This document shows positions 52,200 to 58,054 of a stretch of 64,000 bases of DNA, piece after piece. Position 1 is the first letter of the stretch; the number at the start of each line of letters is the position of its first letter. The DNA lies in NCBI RefSeq assembly GCF_014648475.1, contig NZ_BMRE01000017.1, positions 62,001-126,000 of the forward strand. Reading direction: 5' to 3'. Source of the DNA: Lentzea flava. Its GTDB lineage: Bacteria > Actinomycetota > Actinomycetes > Mycobacteriales > Pseudonocardiaceae. A program made the position numbers and the translations under genes. Below the pieces are notes generated by a model that did no database searches, was not told the origin of the DNA, and saw nothing but the letters and a program-made list of their open reading frames with translations.

Positions 52200-53747
52200 T
52201 CAGAGCTCCCACCAGAGCGCGGTGTCCGGCGGGAGGAGCACCTGCCCGTCGCGCACCCCGTAGTACGAGGACGCGAGCAGCACCGCACCCGGATCCGGCA
52301 GCGCGACGACCTCACCGGACAGGTTCACCGCGCACGCGAAGCCGTCCCGTTCGAACCACAGCACGTCCGCGGGCCCGTCGACCCACTTCACACCGTCGCC
52401 CGCACCGAGCGCGGGGTGCTCGCGGCGGATCCGCAGAGCATTGCGGTAGAAGGACAACATCGAGTCCTGGTCACCCGACTGCGCCTCCACGCTGAGCTTC
52501 GCCCAGTCCGCGGGCTGCGGCAGCCACGCCCCGCCCGTGCCGAACCCGAGTGAAGGGCCGGAGGACGTCCACGGCAGCGGCACGCGGCACCCGTCACGAC
52601 CGCGTTCGGTGTGCCCGGACCGCTCCCACATCGGGTCCTGCAGCACCTCGTCCGGCAGGTCCAGCACCTCGGGCAGTCCGAGCTCCTCGCCCTGGTACAG
52701 GTACACCGAGCCCGGCAACGCGAGCATCAACGCCAGCGCGGCGCGCGCACGCCGCAGACCGGTCTCGCCGCCGCCGTACCGCGTCACGTGCCGTTGCACG
52801 TCGTGGTTCGACAGCACCCACGTGGTGGGCGCACCGACCGGAGCCACCGCCGCCAGCGACGAGTCGATGACCGACCGCAACGCCTCGCAGGTCCACTCCG
52901 CCGTCAGGTAGTGGAAGTTGAACGCCTGGTGCATCTCGTCGGGACGCAGGTACAGCGCCGTGCGCTCGGCGGAAGGCGTCCACGCCTCCGCCACCAGAAC
53001 GCGCTCACCGGGGTACGAGTCGACCACGGCACGCCACTCGCGGTGGATCTCGTGCACACCGTCCTGGTCGAAGAACGGCAACGGCTCCGTGCCCAGCAGC
53101 TTCAGCTGGTCCGCGTGCCCGATGTCGGGCAGCCCCGCCGCCTTGATCATCCCGTGCGCCACGTCGACGCGGAACCCGTCGACGCCGAGGTCCAGCCAGA
53201 ACCGCAGCACGTCGCGGAACTCCGCGCGCACCTCGGGCAGCTCCCAGTTCAGGTCCGGCTGCTCCGGCGCGAACAGGTGCAGGTACCACGACCCGTCCGC
53301 GACCCGCGTCCACGCCGGCCCGCCGAACACCGACTCCCAGTCGTTCGGCGGCTGGTCGCCCACGCCCTCGCGGAAGATGTAGCGCTCACGGCCGCGCCCG
53401 GCCAGCGCCTCCTGGAACCACTCGTGCTGGTCCGAGCTGTGGTTCGGCACGATGTCGACGATCACCCTGATGCCGAGGTCGTGCGCGTCCGCGACCAACG
53501 CGCGCACGTCGTCGAGGTCACCGAACTGCGGGTCCACCGCGCGGTAGTCCGCCACGTCGTAGCCGCCGTCGGCCATCGGCGACGCGTAGAACGGCGTGAT
53601 CCACACCGCGTCGACCCCGAGGTCGCGCAGGTAGGGCAGGCGTGAGCGGATGCCGGGCAGGTCACCGACGCCGTCGCCGTTCGAGTCGGCGAAGCTGCGC
53701 ACGTAGACCTGGTAGATGACGGCGTGTCGCCACCAGTCCTGGGACAT
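52200..53747 (-). CDS. GH13 alpha-glucosidase
   Basis: A 515-residue cytoplasmic enzyme of the GH13 family that hydrolyses terminal alpha-1,4- or alpha-1,6-glucosides. It opens MSQDWWRHAVIYQVYVRSFA, with region I IVDIVPNHSS, nucleophile D195 in GFRVDVAHG, acid/base E254 in LVAEAWTPS and transition-state D316 in LSNHDVQRH. Length and QVYVRSFADSNGDGVGDLPG are typical of actinobacterial AglA-type alpha-glucosidases for maltose or trehalose-like substrates. ATG 53747 is preferred; the open frame continues but into the operators. Two LacI-type palindromes (53793-53811 and 53848-53863) lie between start and the divergent tRNA leader unit, so sugar repression is likely. Confidence 0.92.
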   Translation of the reverse strand: MSQDWWRHAVIYQVYVRSFADSNGDGVGDLPGIRSRLPYLRDLGVDAVWITPFYASPMADGGYDVADYRAVDPQFGDLDDVRALVADAHDLGIRVIVDIVPNHSSDQHEWFQEALAGRGRERYIFREGVGDQPPNDWESVFGGPAWTRVADGSWYLHLFAPEQPDLNWELPEVRAEFRDVLRFWLDLGVDGFRVDVAHGMIKAAGLPDIGHADQLKLLGTEPLPFFDQDGVHEIHREWRAVVDSYPGERVLVAEAWTPSAERTALYLRPDEMHQAFNFHYLTAEWTCEALRSVIDSSLAAVAPVGAPTTWVLSNHDVQRHVTRYGGGETGLRRARAALALMLALPGSVYLYQGEELGLPEVLDLPDEVLQDPMWERSGHTERGRDGCRVPLPWTSSGPSLGFGTGGAWLPQPADWAKLSVEAQSGDQDSMLSFYRNALRIRREHPALGAGDGVKWVDGPADVLWFERDGFACAVNLSGEVVALPDPGAVLLASSYYGVRDGQVLLPPDTALWWEL

Positions 53748-53792
53748 GTCCTGAACCTTCCGACGGGGTGTGTCAGCGGTCCAGGAAAGACG

Positions 53793-53863
53793 TTGCAAAA
53801 GTTTTCCGCAAGTCGACATGAGGAATACTTGAGAACACGCCTCAATCCTGCAAACTTTTGCAG
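53793..53863 (-). promoter_or_regulatory. Two LacI-type operators in the GH13 promoter
   Basis: CTGCAAACTTTTGCAG (53848-53863) has two 7-bp arms, and TTGCAAAAGTTTTCCGCAA (53793-53811) is a weaker palindrome of the same kind. Their centres are about 54 bp apart, roughly five helical turns, which allows looping. They flank a possible minus-strand promoter (TTGCAG near 53858 and AGTATT near 53833). Such TTGCAA-type sites are bound by sugar-responsive LacI repressors in actinomycetes. Confidence 0.6.
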
Positions 53864-53876
53864 CGCGAATAATGCG

Positions 53877-53906
53877 TTGCGACACCCTCGTGTCATCCGT
53901 CAGAGT
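53877..53906 (+). promoter_or_regulatory. Putative promoter of the tRNA leader operon
   Basis: TTGCGA (53877-53882) and CAGAGT (53901-53906) are separated by 18 bp, a reasonable actinobacterial sigma-70-type pair of the kind seen before stable-RNA genes. Transcription would begin near 53913, about 10 nt before the Shine-Dalgarno of the leader peptide. Assignment is by pattern only. Confidence 0.45.
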
Positions 53907-53943
53907 GGATCGCAACGAACCTGGAGGAAGGAGCCCAGCCGTG

Positions 53944-53994
53944 ATGCAGCACATGTGTCATCAGCACGTCTGGTGCTCCCCTGGCATGAGTTGA
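53944..53994 (+). CDS. Leader peptide of the tRNA operon (MQHMCHQHVWCSPGMS)
   Basis: A 16-codon frame from ATG 53944 to TGA 53992-53994. GGAGGAAGGAG (53923-53933) sits 10 nt before the ATG and 7 nt before an in-frame GTG at 53941 that could start it one codon earlier. The peptide is MQHMCHQHVWCSPGMS: Gln 2, His 3, Met 3 and Cys 2, ten of sixteen residues (nine of fifteen without the initiator). The four tRNA genes that follow read exactly Gln, His, Met and Cys. It also uses CAT, TGT, CCT and AGT codons, rare in such GC-rich genomes. It is followed by a terminator overlapping an alternative hairpin. This is the arrangement of an attenuator leader in which ribosome stalling at a codon lacking charged tRNA permits readthrough. 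Function is inference; composition and order are seen directly. Confidence 0.85.
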   Translation: MQHMCHQHVWCSPGMS

Positions 53995-54013
53995 TCTGTG
54001 CCGGAAGGGGAGC
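53975..54013 (+). promoter_or_regulatory. Putative antiterminator hairpin
   Basis: GCTCCCC (53975-53981) pairs with GGGGAGC (54007-54013), extended by GGCA (53983-53986) with TGCC (53999-54002). The left arm lies inside the leader frame, the right arm shares AGC (54011-54013) with the outer end of the terminator. A ribosome stalled early leaves the left arm free, and one at the stop codon covers it. Also within the leader, AGCAC (53963) pairs with GTGCT (53973). Confidence 0.6.
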
Positions 54014-54047
54014 CGTCCCGTCGCCGCAGCGACGAGGCGGCTTTTTT
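54011..54047 (+). terminator. Intrinsic terminator between leader peptide and tRNA genes
   Basis: A 14-position stem from AGCCGTCCCGTCGC (54011-54024) to GCGACGAGGCGGCT (54029-54042), with one mismatch and one G-U pair, a CGCA loop and a six-T run (54042-54047). It is one of the few clear rho-independent terminators in this GC-rich window. It lies 17 nt after the leader stop codon and ends 3 nt before tRNA-Gln, so it would stop transcription just before the tRNA genes unless disrupted. Confidence 0.85.
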
Positions 54048-54049
54048 GT

Positions 54050-54122
54050 TGCCCGTTGGTCCAATCGGCACGGACGCCGCGCTCTGGACGCGGAGATCGA
54101 GGTTCGAGTCCTCGACGGGCAG
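54050..54122 (+). tRNA. tRNA-Gln(CUG)
   Basis: A fully canonical cloverleaf. Acceptor TGCCCGT/ACGGGCA, D stem GTCC/GGAC with G18-G19 in the loop, anticodon stem CCGCG/CGCGG with loop CTCTGGA (anticodon CTG at 54084-54086), T arm CGAGG-TTCGAGT-CCTCG. U1-A72 and discriminator G are typical of glutamine tRNAs. CCA is not encoded. First of the four-gene array. Confidence 0.92.
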
Positions 54123-54124
54123 CT

Positions 54125-54198
54125 GTGACCGAAGCCGAAGCAGTCGAGGCGCCAGGTTGTGGTCCTGGTCGAAGCCGGTGCGAGTCCGGTCGGTCACC
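54125..54198 (+). tRNA. tRNA-His(GUG), structurally divergent
   Basis: Acceptor GTGACCG/CGGTCAC, anticodon stem CCAGG/CCTGG with loop TTGTGGT (GTG at 54159-54161), T stem GCCGG/CCGGT, discriminator C73 as in histidine tRNAs, followed by CCA. It departs from normal tRNA: position 8 is A, the D stem is GCC/GGC with an 11-nt loop lacking G18-G19, and the T loop is TGCGAGT (G in place of U55). The base before position 1 is T, so the G-1 identity base is not encoded. D-loop and T-loop changes are matched, so the usual kissing contact is gone on both sides. Confidence 0.75.
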
Positions 54199-54201
54199 CC
54201 A

Positions 54202-54271
54202 TCGCGCGGGACCCGGTGGTCACCTGGGCCTCATAAGCCCGGGCAGCCTGGTTCGACACCAGGACGCGCGA
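54202..54271 (+). tRNA. tRNA-Met(CAU), atypical D arm
   Basis: Anticodon stem TGGGC/GCCCG with loop CTCATAA (CAT at 54232-54234), T arm CCTGG-TTCGACA-CCAGG and acceptor CGCGCGG/ACGCGCG (one mismatch at the base) with discriminator A. The D arm is GACC-CGGT-GGTC, with a loop of only 4 nt, and no nucleotides separate it from the acceptor in the best folding. CAU could also be read as isoleucine (lysidine) or initiator, but the leader peptide supports methionine. CCA is not encoded. Confidence 0.75.
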
Positions 54272-54276
54272 TGCCC

Positions 54277-54347
54277 GACCCACGTCACGACGGCCGTGAA
54301 ACGCTCTGCAACAGCGTTGACACTGGGTTCGACTCCCAGGTGGGTCT
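54277..54347 (+). tRNA. tRNA-Cys(GCA)
   Basis: Acceptor GACCCAC/GTGGGTC, D arm CACG-ACGGC-CGTG with a 5-nt loop, anticodon stem ACGCT/AGCGT with loop CTGCAAC (GCA at 54308-54310), T arm CTGGG-TTCGACT-CCCAG, and discriminator U73, the main cysteine identity base. Position 8 is G rather than U. The gene is antisense to the 3' end of the next protein gene (54285-54347). CCA is not encoded. Confidence 0.85.
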
Positions 54348-55058
54348 CGACAGGACGCCGAGGAACGCCTCGTGCAGGACACCGTTGGTGGCCAGCACGA
54401 CGTCCTCGGTGATCGTCACGCGGCCGCCGGCCTCCTGCACGAGCACCGGCAGGCACGCCAGGTCGAACTCGTCCAGCTGGGCGCCGGCGACCACGATCGC
54501 GTCGGCTTCACCGGTGACGAGGCTCAGCACCGAGACGCTGTTGTCGACGACGACGCATCCGTCCAAAGCGGGCTTCTTCTTGCCGTGCAAGCACACTCGG
54601 GCGCCGACAACGGAGTCCTGTGTGGACACACGTGCGGCGGTCTCGTCCGCGCCGTTGAACACACGGCATCCGATGCCGCGCCCCGCCGCCATGGTGAGGC
54701 CGAGCGACGGCAGGGCCGACACCGCGAGCGCTGGTCCGTGTGCGTCCGTCATGGCCAGGTCCACCGAGTACGTCGGCCGTCCGCGCACGAAGTCCGCCGT
54801 GCCGCTGATCGGGTCGACGAGCCAGCGCCTGCCCGAGGTTCCGCACCGCTCAGGGCGTTCCTCACCGGCGACGCCGTCGTCGGGCACGGCCTCGGTCAGC
54901 CTTCTGCGCACGAGGTCCTCGATCGCGAGGTCGATGGCGGTCACCTCGCTGCCGTCCGCCTTGTGCCGCACGTGCAGGGTGTCCGACGCGAACGCGCCCG
55001 CCGCCAGTTCCGCGGCCTCCCGCACGATGCGCAACGCCAGATCCAGATCGGTCCACAT
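54285..55058 (-). CDS. Inositol monophosphatase/histidinol-phosphatase family protein
   Basis: A 257-residue member of the IMPase fold, starting at ATG 55058. GEE (residues 65-67), LVDPISGTADF (81-90) and DEFDLACLPVLVQEAGG match the three motifs that bind the metals, but motif two reads DPISGT where the usual form is DPIDGT, so the second metal-ligand aspartate (residue 85) is serine. The protein may use a different geometry or may have lost activity. The C-terminus after TNGVLHEAFLGVLS, where family members end, continues for 20 residues read antisense through tRNA-Cys, so the tRNA array appears to have been placed over the original end of the gene. Confidence 0.75.
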   Translation of the reverse strand: MWTDLDLALRIVREAAELAAGAFASDTLHVRHKADGSEVTAIDLAIEDLVRRRLTEAVPDDGVAGEERPERCGTSGRRWLVDPISGTADFVRGRPTYSVDLAMTDAHGPALAVSALPSLGLTMAAGRGIGCRVFNGADETAARVSTQDSVVGARVCLHGKKKPALDGCVVVDNSVSVLSLVTGEADAIVVAGAQLDEFDLACLPVLVQEAGGRVTITEDVVLATNGVLHEAFLGVLSRPTWESNPVSTLLQSVSRPS

Positions 55059-55098
55059 GGCCGGGAGCTTGTCGTCCGGTGCCGGTCGCAGGTAACTG

Positions 55099-55117
55099 AT
55101 GTAGCGTTGTGCTACAT
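55099..55117. promoter_or_regulatory. Perfect inverted repeat over the start codon of the DUF5937-type regulator
   Basis: ATGTAGC (55099-55105) and GCTACAT (55111-55117) form a perfect 7-bp inverted repeat with a 5-nt spacer and overlap the ATG at 55116. This is the second regulator in the window with a palindrome on its own start codon (see 4204-4223). It is probably an autoregulatory operator on a leaderless or nearly leaderless transcript. Confidence 0.65.
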
Positions 55118-56090
55118 GATCGAGTTCGTGCTCGGCGAGTCCGACCTGGTCGACGTGCGGTTCGCCGTGTCGCCGCTCAACGAGCTCACGCTCAGCCTCC
55201 GCGTGCTCAAGGACCCGGCCAAGTACCCGCTGCACCTGCCGTTCGCGCGCCGGGTCCGCGACGTCGACACCGAGGTCCTGCTCGCCCTGTCCAACGACCG
55301 CGGCTGGACGCCGGACTTCCTCAGCCCCCGCCCGCTGACACCGTTCACGAAGATCGAGGACGAGTTCGCCGCACTCCGCGGGGTCTCCACCCGCACCATG
55401 CGACGCGACCTGCGCGCGGTGCTCGGCGAGGTGCCCGCCGTGCTCCGCGACCGCAACCGCGTGCTCGACGCGCTGGAGACCTACTGGGAAGTGGTGTTCT
55501 CCGGTCATTGGGACCGCATGCGCACCGTTCTCGAGGCGGACATCGCCCACCGCGGTCGGGAGATGGCCCAGCACGGACTCGCGGCGATGCTCTCCGGCAT
55601 CTCCGACCGGATCACGTTCGTCAGCCCCGTCGTCCGGGTGCACATCGCGGGCGTCGAACCGCGGCGCGTCGAGGCCGGGGGACAGGGACTCACCCTGGTG
55701 CCCAGCGTGTTCGCCCGGCGCACGGCGGTGCCCGTCGACCCGGCCGCACCACCGTTGCTGATCTACGCGGCCCGCGGGCTCGGCACGGTGTGGGAGACCG
55801 GCAGGGCGCACGGCCCCGCGGCGCTGGCCGGCGTGCTCGGCCAGGTGCGGGCGGACCTGCTGGCAGGCCTCGGCGAACCGCGTTCGTCCACCGACATCGC
55901 GCGGCGCACCGGAGTCACGACCTCGGCGGTGAACCAGCACCTGCGGGCGTTGCGCGACGCCGGCCTGGTCGCCTCCCAACGGCACGGCCGCAGCGTCGTG
56001 TACGCCCGCACCGAACTCGGGGAAGCCCTCGTTTCCCATTCCGTGGGACGGGGAAGCAAGACCGCGCACCCGCCGTTGCCACCGACATGA
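55116..56090 (+). CDS. ArsR-type regulator with C-terminal winged helix (DUF5937-like)
   Basis: A 324-residue transcription factor with the same order as the regulator at 29458: an N-terminal DUF5937-like region (IEFVLGESDLVDVRFAVSPL, then LSLRVLKDPAKYPLHLPFAR) and a C-terminal winged helix (RSSTDIARRTGVTTSAVNQH, LRALRDAGLVASQRHGRSVV). ATG 55116 lies within a perfect palindrome. It overlaps the DUF1684 gene by 4 bp (ATGA), so the two are coupled. The inducer is unknown. The adjacent inositol-phosphatase-family gene is divergent, with 57 bp between starts. Confidence 0.75.
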   Translation: MIEFVLGESDLVDVRFAVSPLNELTLSLRVLKDPAKYPLHLPFARRVRDVDTEVLLALSNDRGWTPDFLSPRPLTPFTKIEDEFAALRGVSTRTMRRDLRAVLGEVPAVLRDRNRVLDALETYWEVVFSGHWDRMRTVLEADIAHRGREMAQHGLAAMLSGISDRITFVSPVVRVHIAGVEPRRVEAGGQGLTLVPSVFARRTAVPVDPAAPPLLIYAARGLGTVWETGRAHGPAALAGVLGQVRADLLAGLGEPRSSTDIARRTGVTTSAVNQHLRALRDAGLVASQRHGRSVVYARTELGEALVSHSVGRGSKTAHPPLPPT

Positions 56091-56827
56091 GCTTCGCGGA
56101 GGACTGGCAGACCTGGAAGACGGAGCGGGAGAAGAGCCTGGCCGACCCGTACGGGTGGCTCGCGCTGGTCTCGCTCGACTGGCTGGAGACCACCCCACGC
56201 GCCTATGAAGGACTACCGGGCGTGTGGTGGCAGGACGACGACGCGGCGTACTGGCAGAACGACGGAGAAACGCAGCGCTTCGAGCTCGTCCAGAGCGGCC
56301 CCGGCGCGCGCGTCACGGCCGGTGACGTCGAGATCGAGATCGCACGGCGCGGCGGGTACCTGATCCGCGTCCACGACCCGAAGGCCGAGGTGCTGCGGAA
56401 CTTCCGCGGTGTGCCGTCGTACGAACCGCAGCAGCAGTGGGTGATCGAGGGCGTGTACGAACCGTTCGACGCTCCCATTCCCACGACCGTCGGTGCGGTC
56501 GTGGAAGGACTCAGCCACGTCTACGAAGCACCGGGCCGTGTGCGGTTCACGTACAACGGCGCCGAGCACACGCTCACGGCGTTCAACGGACGCAACGGCG
56601 GCCTGAACATCCTCTTCACCGACGCCACCAGCGGCGTGACCACGTACGCGGCGAACCGGTCTCTGGCCGCCACTCCGGTGGACGGCAAGGTCGTGCTCGA
56701 CTTCAACCGCGCGACGAACCTGCCGTGCGCGTTCACGGACTTCGCGACCTGCCCGCTGCCGCCCGCGGGCAACCACCTGCCGTTCGCCGTCGAGGCGGGG
56801 GAGAAGACGCCGTACGAGCGGGGTTAG
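56087..56827 (+). CDS. DUF1684 protein
   Basis: A 246-residue cytoplasmic protein of the DUF1684 family. It begins MSFAEDWQTWKTEREKSLAD, then PYGWLALVSLDWL, and ends with CPLPPAGNHLPFAVEAGEKT, the last motif being a family hallmark (PP-x-N-xL-P). A conserved FNRATNLPCAFTDF block precedes it. Function is unknown in all members I know. It starts by ATGA overlap with the upstream regulator and stops 4 bp inside the convergent kinase gene. Probably induced together with the regulator in response to the same signal. Confidence 0.85.
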   Translation: MSFAEDWQTWKTEREKSLADPYGWLALVSLDWLETTPRAYEGLPGVWWQDDDAAYWQNDGETQRFELVQSGPGARVTAGDVEIEIARRGGYLIRVHDPKAEVLRNFRGVPSYEPQQQWVIEGVYEPFDAPIPTTVGAVVEGLSHVYEAPGRVRFTYNGAEHTLTAFNGRNGGLNILFTDATSGVTTYAANRSLAATPVDGKVVLDFNRATNLPCAFTDFATCPLPPAGNHLPFAVEAGEKTPYERG

Positions 56828-57522
56828 AAGAACTCGTCGAGCAAGCGGTACCAGGCGAGCCTGTCGGGGCGGGGGGTGAGGCCGTAGGCGCGGTCGAACG
56901 CGGCTGCGGCCTCCTCGCCCAACTCCCTGTGCGCCAGCGCGAGATCGCGGTGCCGGTCGGACACGCCCAGCCGGGACACGTCGATCAGCACGGTCGAGCC
57001 GTCCGGGCGCAGCAGCACGTTCGGCGGGCAGAAGTCCCCGTGCGCCACCACGAGATCCTCGTCCTGCGGCGCACTCGACACCAGCCGCTCCAGCAGTTCG
57101 GACGGCGTGGCCCCGAGGTTGTCGTCGTCGAAGTCGTCCGGATCGACGAGACCCGCTTCGACGTTCTGCCGCGCCTTCTCGATCATGACGGCCACGCGCG
57201 CGTCGAACGGGCACGTGGCGACCGGCAAGGCGTGCAACGACCGCAGCACCGTGCCCATGACGGTCCCCGCCAGCACCGGATCGACCGAGGCCAGCGACGG
57301 CGCCCCGACGTCGGCCAGCACCAGCCAGTCGTCCACGAACGCCCTGATCTCCGGCACCTCGAAGCGTTCGCCCAGCCACCGCAACCGGTCGCGCTCGTCC
57401 ACCCCGGCGCGCTTCACGTAGGCCGAGCCCGCCTTCCAGACGTCGCCGGACAGTCCTTCGTGGTCGCGCGACCACACGACGTCCGCGCCGACCGCGCGCA
57501 CCACCTCCGCGGGAATCTCCAC
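56824..57522 (-). CDS. Aminoglycoside 3'-phosphotransferase-like kinase
   Basis: A protein of about 232 residues closely similar to APH(3') enzymes, which inactivate kanamycin-type aminoglycosides using ATP. DLVVAHGDFCPPNVLL carries the catalytic aspartate and the magnesium-binding asparagine; LIDVSRLGVSDRHRDLALA carries the metal-binding aspartate; the C-terminus DRLAWYRLLDEFF is almost the same as in APH(3')-II. HALPVATCPFDARVAVMIE and NVEAGLVDPDDFDDDN are further matches. GTG 57522 is chosen by homology, but its ribosome-binding site is weak; ATG 57627 would give 267 residues and overlap the next promoter. Resistance would have to be tested. Confidence 0.85.
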   Translation of the reverse strand: MEIPAEVVRAVGADVVWSRDHEGLSGDVWKAGSAYVKRAGVDERDRLRWLGERFEVPEIRAFVDDWLVLADVGAPSLASVDPVLAGTVMGTVLRSLHALPVATCPFDARVAVMIEKARQNVEAGLVDPDDFDDDNLGATPSELLERLVSSAPQDEDLVVAHGDFCPPNVLLRPDGSTVLIDVSRLGVSDRHRDLALAHRELGEEAAAAFDRAYGLTPRPDRLAWYRLLDEFF

Positions 57523-57625
57523 CCCTTGATCGAACCATTGCCACGTTCCAGGCGAGCAGCGTGGTCGTTCAGCGGTGAGCGAACGGTGTTGACCTCCAGT
57601 AAAGTCGAGGTTTGATGCTGATGGC

Positions 57626-58054
57626 ATGACGATCAAGTACCTCACCGTTGCCGTTCGCGTCCTGTTCGGGGCGCTGTTCGCGTTCTCCGGCTTCACCGGG
57701 CTCTTCGGCCTGGGATCGCAGTCGATGGAGGGCATGCCCGCCGAGGCGGTCGCGTTCGCCACCGCTCTCGGCGAGAGCGGGTTCATCATGCCCGTCACCA
57801 AGGTGGTCGAACTGCTGGCCGGAATCATGTTGCTGGTCAACAGGTTCGCACCGCTGGCGCTGGCCCTGCTGGCGCCGCTCGTGGTCGGCATCTTCGGTTT
57901 CCACGTGCTGCTGGCGCCCAGCGGCGCGATCATGGCCGTGCTGATCGCGGTGGCCGAGATCTACCTGGCCTGGGCCTACCGCGACGCGTTCAAGCCGATG
58001 CTGAAGCCACGTCACTCACAGGCGATGCCGTCCTTGTCGCTGTCCAACCGGTAG
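57626..58054 (+). CDS. DoxX-family membrane protein
   Basis: A 142-residue integral membrane protein with four predicted helices: YLTVAVRVLFGALFAFSGFT (residues 4-23), VTKVVELLAGIMLLV, PLALALLAPLVVGIFGFHVL and SGAIMAVLIAVAEIYLAW. The pattern, including the RVLFGALFAFSG first helix, is typical of DoxX-like proteins, which take part in quinone or thiol redox reactions in the membrane. The last 15 residues or so (PRHSQAMPSLSLSNR) are read opposite the end of the excalibur gene over 43 bp. It is divergent from the kinase gene across about 100 bp. Confidence 0.8.
   Translation: MTIKYLTVAVRVLFGALFAFSGFTGLFGLGSQSMEGMPAEAVAFATALGESGFIMPVTKVVELLAGIMLLVNRFAPLALALLAPLVVGIFGFHVLLAPSGAIMAVLIAVAEIYLAWAYRDAFKPMLKPRHSQAMPSLSLSNR

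Noticed and set aside
54202..54271. Initiator tRNA for the CAU tRNA
   Set aside because: The acceptor end is paired at position 1 with C-G, and the initiator-type three G-C pairs next to the anticodon are not in the usual form; the leader composition favours elongator Met. Not excluded without modification data.
54358..54373. Terminator after the tRNA array
   Set aside because: A short CGAGG-AACG-CCTCG hairpin exists but has no T-run, so it is not called as a terminator.
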